A stretch of DNA of 64,000 bases. Source: Gammaproteobacteria bacterium. GTDB lineage: Bacteria > Pseudomonadota > Gammaproteobacteria > UBA6186 > Azoamicaceae. The DNA lies in the NCBI GenBank assembly GCA_013286785.1, contig JABDFC010000006.1, positions 1 through 64,000 of the forward strand. Direction: 5' to 3'. The notes under the pieces are model-generated. The model was not told the DNA's origin. It ran no database searches and saw only the letters and a program-made list of their open reading frames with translations. The position numbers were made by a program, and so were the translations under genes. Positions 56,078 through 64,000 of the stretch are shown here, piece by piece (position 1 is the first letter of the stretch; each line of letters opens with the position of its first letter).

Positions 56078-56392
56078 GAGATGATTCCTTTGCGCCAAGC
56101 TGTTAATTAATTTCTCTGCTTTGTCGTGGGCTTTGTTCGACAGCGTTTGACCATTTTTAACCGCTGTAGATAGAAATTTCTCGATAAGACAATAGGCCAT
56201 AATAGTATAGTTGCGAGCCTTCTTTTGAAGTTTATTTTGTGGAGTGTTCCCGGTATCTAAGGCTTGGTTTTCTAAAGCTGAATGGAGTAAAAATCGGACA
56301 GTATCACTGACATTTTCGAAGCCCATCCCTTGCATTGTCAGCAGCACTTGATGGTGTAAGGATTCGGATATTTTAAAGGAAATTTTTGGCAT
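56069..56392 (-). CDS. ribbon-helix-helix-like mobilisation or partition protein
   Basis: 107 residues. The start MPKISFKISESLHHQVLLTM and GFENVSDTVRFLLHSALE resembles CopG/MobC-type ribbon-helix-helix DNA-binding proteins. The rest is helical. The gene is convergent with repA, overlapping by 9 nt, and reads away from the iteron-like repeats, which may be its operator. No relaxase gene is visible in the window. Confidence 0.65.
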   Translation of the reverse strand: MPKISFKISESLHHQVLLTMQGMGFENVSDTVRFLLHSALENQALDTGNTPQNKLQKKARNYTIMAYCLIEKFLSTAVKNGQTLSNKAHDKAEKLINSLAQRNHLSG

Positions 56393-56469
56393 GATATTTA
56401 GCTCTTTCAGGTTAGTGTTGAATGTAAAAAATCAATCGTCGTACATTGTCATACGCAGCGTTCTCTTTT

Positions 56470-56598
56470 GTCGGACAAAGTATGGCAACATCATACGCCC
56501 TCTCTTTACAATATGATGATTTTGTGAGAATTTATCAAGTGTCGGACAAAGTATTCCGATCCGTCGGACAAAATATGACCACCGTATGACAAAGTATG
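56470..56598. repeat. iteron-like repeats (GTCGGACAAAGTATG)
   Basis: GTCGGACAAAGTATG occurs at 56470-56484, and GTCGGACAAAGTAT at 56541-56554. GTCGGACAAAATATG follows at 56563-56577, and GTATGACAAAGTATG at 56584-56598. The last three are spaced about 21 nt, one helical turn pair. They lie upstream of the ribbon-helix-helix gene in AT-rich DNA. Candidate replication iterons, mobilisation sites or an operator. Confidence 0.7.
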
Positions 56599-57073
56599 AC
56601 GCCAACATTTTAAGATTACATTAATATATTAAAAAAAATTGATAAAATCAGAAAAAATAATAATTTAGTCGCGGTGCGTCAGGTGTGCGGTTCATAATTA
56701 TAGATATGCTTTAGGTTTTTTTAAGATTTGTTCTCATTTTTCATTATAGATCCAAGGAGATCTTTTTAGCAATAAAGTGGGGTGAGCTGGTGTGAGGGAT
56801 TCTCCTAAAACTATTCTTGTTAAATTAAAAATATTACGTTTTTTTGATAGCTATCAAAGCTTCTTAAGGTAAGTTAAAAATCTCTTGAGAAGTTATTTTA
56901 TTCACCCAAGGTGATTTTTTTGGTAGCGAGGATTGTTATACAATAGGTTTAAAATAAAAGGCGTGCACTCTATTCAGACGAGCATCTTTGATATCTTTGA
57001 TGGTTTTTGAGTGCCTTTAACAGTTTTTGATCATCTTTGTTATGTTTGAAGATAAATGACACTTAAGAATCAA
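56599..57073. other. AT-rich intergenic stretch
   Basis: Strongly AT-rich, with runs of A and T and no open frame with protein character. Its position next to the iteron-like repeats fits an origin region. Loose repeats of ATCTTTGA occur near 56985-57040. Nothing else is seen. Confidence 0.35.
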
Positions 57074-57130
57074 TAAATGGGGTAATATCCTTTAAATGAG
57101 GTAACAACTATAGTATTATTACCCCATTTA
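57074..57130 (+). promoter_or_regulatory. three-copy operator upstream of the Fic gene
   Basis: TAAATGGGGTAATA at 57074-57087 and TAAATGAGGTAAC at 57093-57105 are direct copies, and a perfect inverted copy of the first lies at 57117-57130. The block ends 24 nt before the Fic ATG. Likely the binding site for the C-terminal winged helix of Fic itself or a regulator; autoregulation is an inference. Confidence 0.7.
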
Positions 57131-57154
57131 AGGATCGTTTCATAGGAGAAGTAG

Positions 57155-58204
57155 ATGAAATCACTATCGGCTGAATATTTAGACAGTATTTTATTCAATA
57201 CCGAGCAAATGGGTAATCTTCGAATTATAGGTGAATATCGTGGAAAGCAGGCGTTATTCATAAAACAATCACCTGAAACGCTAAATACCTTACGCATGGT
57301 TGCGAAAATTGAATCAAGCGAATCCTCAAATAGGTTAGAGGGTATAGAGCTACCGCATAAAAAAATTGAAGAATTAGTATTAAAAGAGACTGTACCTACC
57401 AATCGTTCTGAACAAGAAATTGCAGGATATCGTGATGCGCTTAATTTAATCCATGAATCAGGGGAGCACATGCCATTTACTATTGGCATCATTCTACAAT
57501 TGCACGGTATTCTATGTCGTTATCTGTCAAACCCTGGGGGGCGTTGGAAGGCTACTGATAATGAAATTATTGAAACTAACCCAGACGGAACAAAACGTAT
57601 TCGCTTTATACCAACGAAGGCTCATTTAACACAGACTGTTATGGAGCAGTTAACAAAAAATTATTCTGATGCCGTTATTCAACAACAGAGAGATCCTTTA
57701 ATATTAGTGCCTCTAGCGATTCTTGACTTTTTATGTGTACATCCATTTTCTGATGGGAATGGGAGAATGTCACGATTGTTAACTTTGATGTTGTTGTATC
57801 ACTTTGATTATAAAGTGGGCCATTATATTAGCTTGGAACGGATATTCGAAGATAGCAAAGAAAGCTATTATGAAACTTTAGAAGCTAGCTCGAAGAATTG
57901 GCATGAAGGCAAGCATGATGTGAAGCCATGGTTAAATTATTTTTGGGGTGTTTTAATTCGCGCCTATAGAGAATTTGAAGATAGGGTAGGGGTTATCATC
58001 ACTAGTAGAGGTTCAAAAACAGAATTAATTCGATCTACTATCAATCGTAAAATAAACCCATTTTCTATTAGTGATATTGAATCCGATTGCCCAGGCATCA
58101 GCCGTGATATGATCCGCTTGGTTTTAAGGCAAATGAAAGATGAAGGGTTGATTATACCTAAAAGCAAGGGGCGAAGTGCTCTATGGCAGAAAATAATAAA
58201 ATGA
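57155..58204 (+). CDS. Fic family AMP-transferase with N-terminal inhibitory helix
   Basis: 349 residues. The Fic motif HPFSDGNGRMSR starts at H196, the catalytic His; the beta-flap has ETNPDGTKRIR. An inhibitory motif SNRLEG (S-x-x-x-E-G) lies near residues 58-63, so this is the self-inhibited class II type, with no separate antitoxin gene needed. The N-terminal domain is the common Fic/DOC_N-like region, and the C-terminal 60 residues look like a winged helix. Role: protein AMPylation, regulation or toxicity. GGAGAAG precedes the ATG. Confidence 0.88.
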   Translation: MKSLSAEYLDSILFNTEQMGNLRIIGEYRGKQALFIKQSPETLNTLRMVAKIESSESSNRLEGIELPHKKIEELVLKETVPTNRSEQEIAGYRDALNLIHESGEHMPFTIGIILQLHGILCRYLSNPGGRWKATDNEIIETNPDGTKRIRFIPTKAHLTQTVMEQLTKNYSDAVIQQQRDPLILVPLAILDFLCVHPFSDGNGRMSRLLTLMLLYHFDYKVGHYISLERIFEDSKESYYETLEASSKNWHEGKHDVKPWLNYFWGVLIRAYREFEDRVGVIITSRGSKTELIRSTINRKINPFSISDIESDCPGISRDMIRLVLRQMKDEGLIIPKSKGRSALWQKIIK

Positions 58205-58286
58205 GACGATGAAGCAAAACAATAGCAGGAATTAAAAAATGGATATGATTATTAGTGAGCGGTACGCGAACTACATATTGTAATGG

Positions 58287-59803
58287 CTAAGCCACTTTGA
58301 GAAGCTCTTCTTTATTAATATTCCAAGGTAAAATCTTTTCATAATCTTCTACCGATTGGCAGTAAGGGATGCCTTTTAATAATTTAACATAGTAATGATA
58401 CGGATCTAATCCATGCAGTTTTTCCGTTCGAATGAGGCTTAAGTGCAAGCAAAGTGCATCCGCTCCATCCATAGAAGTAGCAAACATAAAATTTTCCTTG
58501 CTATTACAAACGGTTTAATTTGCTGTTCGGTAAGATTGTTGTCTATTTCAAGGCGACCGTCTTCTAAATATCGAGTGAGCCCCGGCAATAGCTTTAAGCA
58601 GTAATTAATAGCATTTCCTAAAGGAGACTTAGGTAAAACTGTTGGATAAGCCTCGTCTAACCAACACTTAAAAGTTTCTAAAATAGGTTTAGCTTCTCGC
58701 TGGCGCAGTTCATAACGGGATTTATAGTCAAGTTCCTGTTCTTTAGCGGTGCGCTCGATCTTATAAAGAGATTTAAAGAATCGTAGGGCTTCTTTAGCAA
58801 GCCCTTGTCCTTTAGTTCCTTGAGCAATCGGTTCGAATTTCCTCCTAGCGTGGGAGTTGCAATTTACAAGATTAATGCCAGATAAAGAGCCAATCAGCTC
58901 AAAAAAATTGTCCCCATCTACGTGTAAATAACCTTGATAGCCCGCATACCAATCATGAACAAATACTTTATGCAACTTGTTATTATAGGCATAAAGTACC
59001 ACTAATTTTTCTGGGGACCCTCCTCGCATACAATAAACATAAGATTTGGTCTCAGCAGCTCTACCAGGTTCTCGAAGCACTTGTAAAGTGGTCGCATCAC
59101 AGCTGGAGACATCGTAAAGAATAGCTTCATCCTTCAAGAGATTAAACATTGGCCTTAAGGGTTCCATTAGGCCAATCATCCAACGAGCCATGGTTTGACG
59201 ATTACACTCAATGCCATAACGTTCTTCTAATTGCTTTTCTAGATGATACAGGGGTTGGCGATCATCTAATTTACTCACAATGAGAAAAGCTAAAAATTCC
59301 TCGGTGGCTTTAGGAAGAACTTGTAATGGTGCAGGCGCTGTAACCATAGCGCCATCACATCCCTTGGGACAAGCCACCACTTCACGTTTTTGCTCAATAA
59401 TTTCAAACACAGCAGGTTGATAATTAAATACTTCCTTGGTTTCATAGCGAATAACAGTTTTTTGATAGCCACAAGAACATTTCTTTTCTTCTTCTGATAC
59501 TGGAATAATAACAACTCGTTTTAGTATCTCTTTCTTATTTTTCGTTTTTTTCTTTCGACGATAAAGAACCCATTCATCCTCTAAGTCGTCTTCCGGAGGA
59601 TCTGCTTCATCATTATCGTCCTCAGATGGCTCAATAAAACGCTCTGACTTTTTTCCAAAACGATGACGTAGCAACTCATTTAATTGATGTTGTAATTTTT
59701 CGTAAGCTTCAGAAAGGTGTTCGTAGCGCTTCCGAAGTAAATCTACTTCAGCTTCAAGTTCAGCAATCCATTTATCCCTTTCATCAAGCATTTTATTTCC
59801 CAA
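58287..59803 (-). pseudogene. tnpC: IS66 transposase TnpC, frameshifted near the C-terminus
   Basis: About 504 residues across two frames. The main frame (to 58439) begins DERDKWIAELEAEVDLLRKR (leucine-zipper part), has zinc-ribbon CSCGYQ and DDE parts around SSCDATTLQV, HVDGDNFFEL and NCNSHARRKFE, and RLEIDNNLTEQQIKPFVIAR. It then leaves frame near 58490-58496; the other frame has MFATSMDGADALCLHLSLI and YCQSVEDYEKILPWN, the normal IS66 end. Adding one A to the AAAA run restores it. Broken or needing slippage. Confidence 0.88.
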
Positions 59804-59841
59804 CCTTGATGAAATATTTTAGCAAAAAGTTATACCAGGAT

Positions 59842-60189
59842 TCAATAGAAGTTTGTAGGTTTAATTCCCGGAGGATTTGGCGGTTTTGAAAAATCCAAGC
59901 CGGACAATAACCAACCCATTTGGTCTCGGGTAAGTTCTATGGGTTCATTTTGTATCTTTGGAAAAATTAAACGACCTTGTTCCAATCTTTTATAAAATAG
60001 CCAAAAGCCATTTCTATCCCACCAAAGGATTTTAATTTTATTAGAAGTTTTATTACGAAATAAAAACAGTTGGCCAGATGTGGGTTCTAATTTTAAGTGA
60101 TCTGCCACTAGCATAACTAAGCCGTCAATTTGCTTGCGGAAATCAATAAACTGAGTATGTAGCCAAATGGTTGAATTAATCATAAACAT
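59842..60189 (-). CDS. tnpB: IS66 accessory protein TnpB
   Basis: 115 residues, the IS66 Orf2 type: FIDFRKQIDGLVMLVADHLK, QLFLFRNKTSNKIKILWWD and GFWLFYKRLEQGRL. Needed for IS66 transposition, exact role unclear. It follows tnpA after 1 nt and precedes tnpC by 38 nt. Confidence 0.93.
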   Translation of the reverse strand: MFMINSTIWLHTQFIDFRKQIDGLVMLVADHLKLEPTSGQLFLFRNKTSNKIKILWWDRNGFWLFYKRLEQGRLIFPKIQNEPIELTRDQMGWLLSGLDFSKPPNPPGIKPTNFY

Positions 60190-60190
60190 T

Positions 60191-60499
60191 TTAAACCATC
60201 CTTTCTAAGATGGAAGCCACTGCTTGTATATCATATACTTTTAAACAACCGTTTCGACCAAAATCTACGGTACATAATACTTTTGGGAGTTGTTCTTCAG
60301 AATTGGCGTTATGCTGAATAGAGGATTTTATTTGAACCGGGACTAAAACGGCTGCTGACTTGGGTCTTTTTCTTAACCAATAACTAAATCGATGATAACT
60401 TAACTTGTTGTCTCGACAATACTCGGCTTTAGATAATTTGCTGTTTCTAAATAATTCTAGATGTTTTTCAAAGTTTTTTTCAGTTTCTAATATCTTCAC
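60191..60499 (-). CDS. tnpA: IS66 accessory protein TnpA
   Basis: 102 residues. Helix-turn-helix start FEKHLELFRNSKLSKAEYCR with YHRFSYWLRKRPKS, the IS66 Orf1 plan. First gene of the IS66 operon, close to the right inverted repeat; its ribosome site is AGGAGA. Confidence 0.9.
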   Translation of the reverse strand: MKILETEKNFEKHLELFRNSKLSKAEYCRDNKLSYHRFSYWLRKRPKSAAVLVPVQIKSSIQHNANSEEQLPKVLCTVDFGRNGCLKVYDIQAVASILERMV

Positions 60500-60650
60500 T
60501 GCTATTTCTCCTATGGTTTTACAATATAAACATAGGATTTCACACTGAAGATCTATTTAAAAGATGTAGTTATTGCACCGCTCACGATTATTAACATTTT
60601 TAGCTTCTTAGATTAGATTATAAGGTGGCACCTGTATTTTCTGGAGAGCC

Positions 60651-62387
60651 ATGCAAGTAATAACATATTGGAACTATGAAGAGCTATTTGGGGAAATAAC
60701 CTACCATAAGATTTACTTGCCAATGAGCTGTCTTAAAGAAGAGGATTATATAGATTTATTGATTAATGATTTGATAAAAGATTTTGAACCAATTAATGTG
60801 ATTTGCTACAGTTCATTTTTAAATATGGTATGTCAAACTCAAGGAACTGACTATATTGTCAATCAATCAAGAATTGAATTGGGGCATTTGGGAATAAATT
60901 CTAAAGTAAAAAAAGATGGGATATTATTTCACCGCAGTAATTTATTATATCTTATTTCATTGTAAGTTTTGAATAATAGTCGAGGCGATTTGCTGGTTAC
61001 CGGTAAAGGAAACGAAGTTGGAAGTAAAAAATTATATGAAACACTTTTGCTTATTAATAATAAACTTGGGTTATTAAAAGGTACTGCAAATTTTTTAATT
61101 TCCTATATATTAAGGGAACACCCTCATAGTTATGAGCCTGCGTTAACCTTGAATTTCTATCAAAGATGGATAAAACGTTATTGGCACATTTATTACAATT
61201 TATTTGAAAAGTTGACAAAACCGAAGAATCTACTTATTGATGGCATAAAACTTCTAGAAAAAGATATGGGTCTTTCTCTATGAGAGTATTTTATTGTTTT
61301 AACGAAGATTTTTGGATGGTTTTTATGGTCTCCACAGAATTCATCATCCGACCAAACGAAAACTTTTGAGTCAACTAATATAGGTAGCTTTTATATATGT
61401 TCAGAAAAATTTTCATCAAACTATTCTTTAATAACTCTTCTTAAAAGGGTGTCTTTAGATTTATATGAAATGAAAGATTATATAATAAAAGCTTGTCAAG
61501 TAGATGAAGAGAAAGGTAGGAAGTTAGACCAGATATTTAAAGATTCTCTTAAATTTTTTGAACGTCCATTTTTTAAAATTAGTGAAGACAGCTTTTGTAT
61601 TATTGATTTTAAATTTTTAGTTGAAGGTGTTTGCACGGGGTTAATATGGAGGCTTTGGCCATTGTTGGAATCTTCAGGAAAGAAATTGCAAGATCTTAGA
61701 TCTCAGTATGGGTACTTATTAGAAAGCTATTTTAGAGAACTGTTAATACGTATTTTTGGAGAAAGCAATGTTATATTAGAAGAAGGAATAGATAAGCCAG
61801 ATGCAACAGTAAGGCATGAGAATTACAGTTTTATCTTTGAATTTACTGTGGAGTATTATAAAATATCCTCGTTATATGATTCTGACCCCGTTGGTTTTTA
61901 TAAAGATTTAGAGAAATTATTATTTAATACAAGTGATGATACAAATAAAAAATAAAAGGGAAAACTTTTTAATCTAAATATATATGCTGAAAATGAATTA
62001 AAAATTAATCCAGAAAATATCATTGTTCCAATATTGGTGATAGAAAAATAATTAGGAGACAGCGAATTTTTAAAACTAGTTGGATGCAATCTTCAGGAAA
62101 GAATTGACGAATCTATGTTGGGCGTGTTGAAATCTTATTCACCTTTGATACTGTGTTTAGATGATTTGGAATTATTCTGGTCATTTTCAGCTTTGAGAGA
62201 TAAAGCGGAAAAAATCAAAGACTTTTTTGCATGTATTGAAAGCTGGCGTAAAGAAAATGAAAAAGGAAGGTATCTTTATAATTTTGGAAATTATATTAAT
62301 AGTTTCTTCCAAACAAAAAATAAAGAGTTAAATTCAGAATATTTAAAGTTTTTTAGTTTTACGAAATTACTTAAACATTTGAGTTAA
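60651..62387 (+). pseudogene. large gene interrupted by four in-frame stop codons
   Basis: A single frame of 578 codons runs from ATG 60651 (GGAG upstream) to 62387 without any shift, but contains TAA at 60963, TGA at 61281, TAA at 61953 and TAA at 62049. All segments keep protein-like composition, so it is one decayed gene, not several. The third part has LLESYFRELLIRIFGESNVI, GIDKPDATVRHENYSFIFEF and TVEYYK, which recalls a PD-(D/E)xK nuclease fold, tentatively. It follows the IS66 element. Function unknown. Confidence 0.8.
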
Positions 62388-62601
62388 AAATGTTGAAAAT
62401 AATTTTTGTAGATTAAAGTAATATGTTTTGAGTCAGCGCATAAGAGAATTGTTTTTAGCTTATCTTGATTAAATTCAGCTAAAATTGGATTTTCTCTTGA
62501 TTGACCCGTCCATACAGCAGGGTCAGCCACTACCCCTTTTTGTTCTATTACCAACCGTTGCTTGCCAGTCATGCTTCCTGGGGCACAACTACCATACTTT
62601 T

Positions 62602-63999
62602 TTATTGCTTTCTGGCAGCAAGTTTCATCTTTCTCGTAGGATTACTTGGTGTTGCAAGTTGTTTTTCCGACAATTCGAATTCTTCCATGATAGACATATC
62701 CTCTGTAATTCGAGCTAAAGCTTCCACATCACTATAAAGTTTTGCATATTCTTTAAGAGTATCATATTGCTCTTGGGTTCCAGTTTCAAACCAAGTATTC
62801 AACAATTCTGATTTTATTGGGGAGAATGTATCTGAACTTAATACGTCATCAATGCGATCAGGATCTTCTAAAATATAATCTTGTAATGCATCAATTTTCT
62901 CATGATCCCCATTATTAATGGCATACTCCAACTCAGTCTCTTCATCGCAATAATCAAAGTCGGGGAAAACTTCGGATATTTGAGCCCGCCCTTCAACTAA
63001 TGTCATTAATTCCTCAACTTGTTCTAACTGGGACTTACGTAAATTAATATCCAACTCTTTACATTGAGTACCCCATTTACATACATTATCATCATGCCCA
63101 AAATTTAGGAATCTAATCAGATTTAATACGAATTCTTCAACTTCGTCCTCTTGATTACGATATACCTCGTCCAATAAATCTGCAACAATCATGTCGTCGC
63201 TGCTATTTGAATCGAAAGGCTTTAGGGAGAGATCCGCTCCATATTTTAACAAGAGTTCCACCATAGAAAAATCTAATTTGGCCAGAGCCACATGTAAAGG
63301 AGACAGATTATGATCATTTAAAGCATTCGGATCAGCGCCATTTTGTAGTAACAGTTTTGCTAAAGAGTGGTTTTGAGAATAAGCTGTATTGTGTAACGGT
63401 GTTTCACCCCAATAGTCCCGAACATCAACTGATGCACCTTTTTTTAATAAAAGTTGTACAGAAGCATATGCTCCGTTTAAAGCCCCAAGATGCAAAGGTG
63501 TTTCATCATAAGTGCTGCGGAGATTGAGTATATGCAGTTGTTTCTGCTTTTCATATTGTTCCAAAAGAGTTGCTAAACATAGAGCACGATCTTGTATTAC
63601 TACTTGATGAATATAGAGAGTATCATATACTGGTCGAGGCTGATAACGTGGATTCAAGATGAGCTCTCCGACTTCATCCATAGTTTCGAATTCTTCATCA
63701 AAACCTGAAGACCAGTATTTATATGGAGAAGAGCAAAAATCTTTAAAGAGTTTAGTTGCTTCATCATCCTCTAATACTTCTTCTTCAAGTACTGATACTG
63801 ATTCGTGTTGTTCGGAATCAGAGGAATGAGAGTAATAATCGGAGTTTCCTTCCTCTTCTTCATCAGATTCAGAATGGTTAGAATCTGATTTTGAATTACT
63901 TTCTTCATCACTATTTGATAATTGTTCTTCTGCTTGAATAGAAGAAGATGTTGTCTCCTTTGGTATTTGGTAAACGACGGAAGTCCCATTATTGACCAA
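62602..63999 (-). CDS. ankyrin-repeat protein (N-terminus at or beyond window edge)
   Basis: At least 465 residues; the frame starts with TTG at the last bases of the window, so the true start may be outside. A Ser/Glu/Asp-rich N-terminal region (20-80) is followed by ankyrin repeats at about 163-262: DETPLHLGALNGAYASVQLL, GETPLHNTAYSQNHSLAKLL and LSPLHVALAKLDFSMVELLL. The C-terminus is acidic then basic (TRKMKLAARKQ). Such proteins are often translocated into host cells in Legionellales; that is inference. Three repeats are clear; others are not. Confidence 0.85.
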   Translation of the reverse strand: MVNNGTSVVYQIPKETTSSSIQAEEQLSNSDEESNSKSDSNHSESDEEEEGNSDYYSHSSDSEQHESVSVLEEEVLEDDEATKLFKDFCSSPYKYWSSGFDEEFETMDEVGELILNPRYQPRPVYDTLYIHQVVIQDRALCLATLLEQYEKQKQLHILNLRSTYDETPLHLGALNGAYASVQLLLKKGASVDVRDYWGETPLHNTAYSQNHSLAKLLLQNGADPNALNDHNLSPLHVALAKLDFSMVELLLKYGADLSLKPFDSNSSDDMIVADLLDEVYRNQEDEVEEFVLNLIRFLNFGHDDNVCKWGTQCKELDINLRKSQLEQVEELMTLVEGRAQISEVFPDFDYCDEETELEYAINNGDHEKIDALQDYILEDPDRIDDVLSSDTFSPIKSELLNTWFETGTQEQYDTLKEYAKLYSDVEALARITEDMSIMEEFELSEKQLATPSNPTRKMKLAARKQ

Positions 64000-64000
64000 A

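Larger units (their letters stand above)
58255..60585 (-). mobile_element. IS66-family insertion sequence with exact target duplication
   Basis: 2331 bp. The ends are inverted repeats starting GTGAGCGGT, with 20 of 25 bases matching. GATTATTA flanks it exactly at 58247-58254 and 60586-60593, the 8-bp duplication typical of IS66. It holds tnpA, tnpB and tnpC in the normal order on the minus strand. tnpC carries a frameshift, so the element may be inactive. An intact duplication means recent insertion. Confidence 0.93.

Noticed and set aside
60651-62387. Stop-codon recoding (selenocysteine, pyrrolysine or readthrough)
   Set aside because: Three of the four stops are TAA, other genes in the window use TAA and TGA as normal ends, and no recoding element is evident. 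Decay is simpler.
62384-62572. 62-codon minus-strand frame between the decayed gene and the ankyrin gene
   Set aside because: Not recognised and weakly supported; it overlaps the end of the decayed gene. Could be a fragment, but I cannot show it.
49382-64000. Right attachment site of the tRNA-Ser element
   Set aside because: I looked by eye for a second copy of the tRNA 3' end and did not find one; it may lie beyond the window.

Overview
The window looks like a chromosomal segment of a gammaproteobacterium, most likely a host-associated member of the Legionellales (Legionella/Coxiella relatives). The reasons are standard gammaproteobacterial gene blocks (rpsP-rimM-trmD-rplS then xerD-dsbC; rpsF-rpsR-rplI-dnaB-alr; murJ-ribF-ileS-lspA; fmdB-aspS; gcvR/dapA), rpoS and coq7, and a groES promoter carrying both a sigma-32-like promoter and a perfect CIRCE (HrcA) operator. 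Several large proteins resemble secreted effectors: ankyrin repeats, poly-Q/poly-N, His-rich tails, glycosyltransferase family 90 and Fic. The taxonomy is inferred from gene content; no database search was run.

Layout. 1-5479: end of a DUF1653 gene, a frameshifted GNAT acetyltransferase, the rpsP-rimM-trmD-rplS ribosome/tRNA operon (trmD carries one extra G in a G run), xerD, dsbC and a receiver protein with a degenerate GGDEF domain. 5500-6717: a long inverted repeat, an L,D-transpeptidase lipoprotein, a cluster of palindromic repeats and the rpsF promoter. 6718-12640: rpsF-rpsR-rplI-dnaB-alr and the heat-shock groES-groEL operon with its terminator. 12711-20230: a 1316-residue helical-repeat protein, coq7, a ZapB-like coiled-coil protein, an overlooked DUF2970 gene that seems to start at ATT, rpoS, ihfB and an outer-membrane beta-barrel.

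20271-29512 is an accessory block. It holds a LPG-synthase-like membrane protein, four tandem paralogous GT90 (CAP10) glycosyltransferases with N-terminal signal anchors, and a 612-residue His-rich protein, followed by a stretch with no convincing gene. A tRNA-Pro bounds it. 29717-39715 returns to core genes: ispB, rplU-rpmA-obgE, rpsT, rlmI, and murJ-ribF-ileS-lspA, in which ribF has lost its riboflavin-kinase domain. 39761-43665 holds three type IV pilin-like genes and a 614-residue poly-N/poly-Q protein. 43776-49275 holds small lipoproteins, fmdB-aspS, gcvR, an exported uracil phosphoribosyltransferase, dapA and a BamC N-terminus-like lipoprotein.

From 49293 to the window end lies an integrative element inserted beside a tRNA-Ser(CGA). 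It contains a P4-type integrase with an operator-like palindrome, an unknown companion protein, an Ada-N/AraC regulator, an 8-TM membrane protein, AlpA, a RepA-type ATPase, a ribbon-helix-helix-like protein with iteron-like repeats upstream, a Fic protein with a three-copy operator, and a complete IS66 element with an exact 8-bp target duplication. It ends with a 578-codon gene broken by four in-frame stops and an ankyrin-repeat protein cut by the window edge. The distal end of the element is not in the window.
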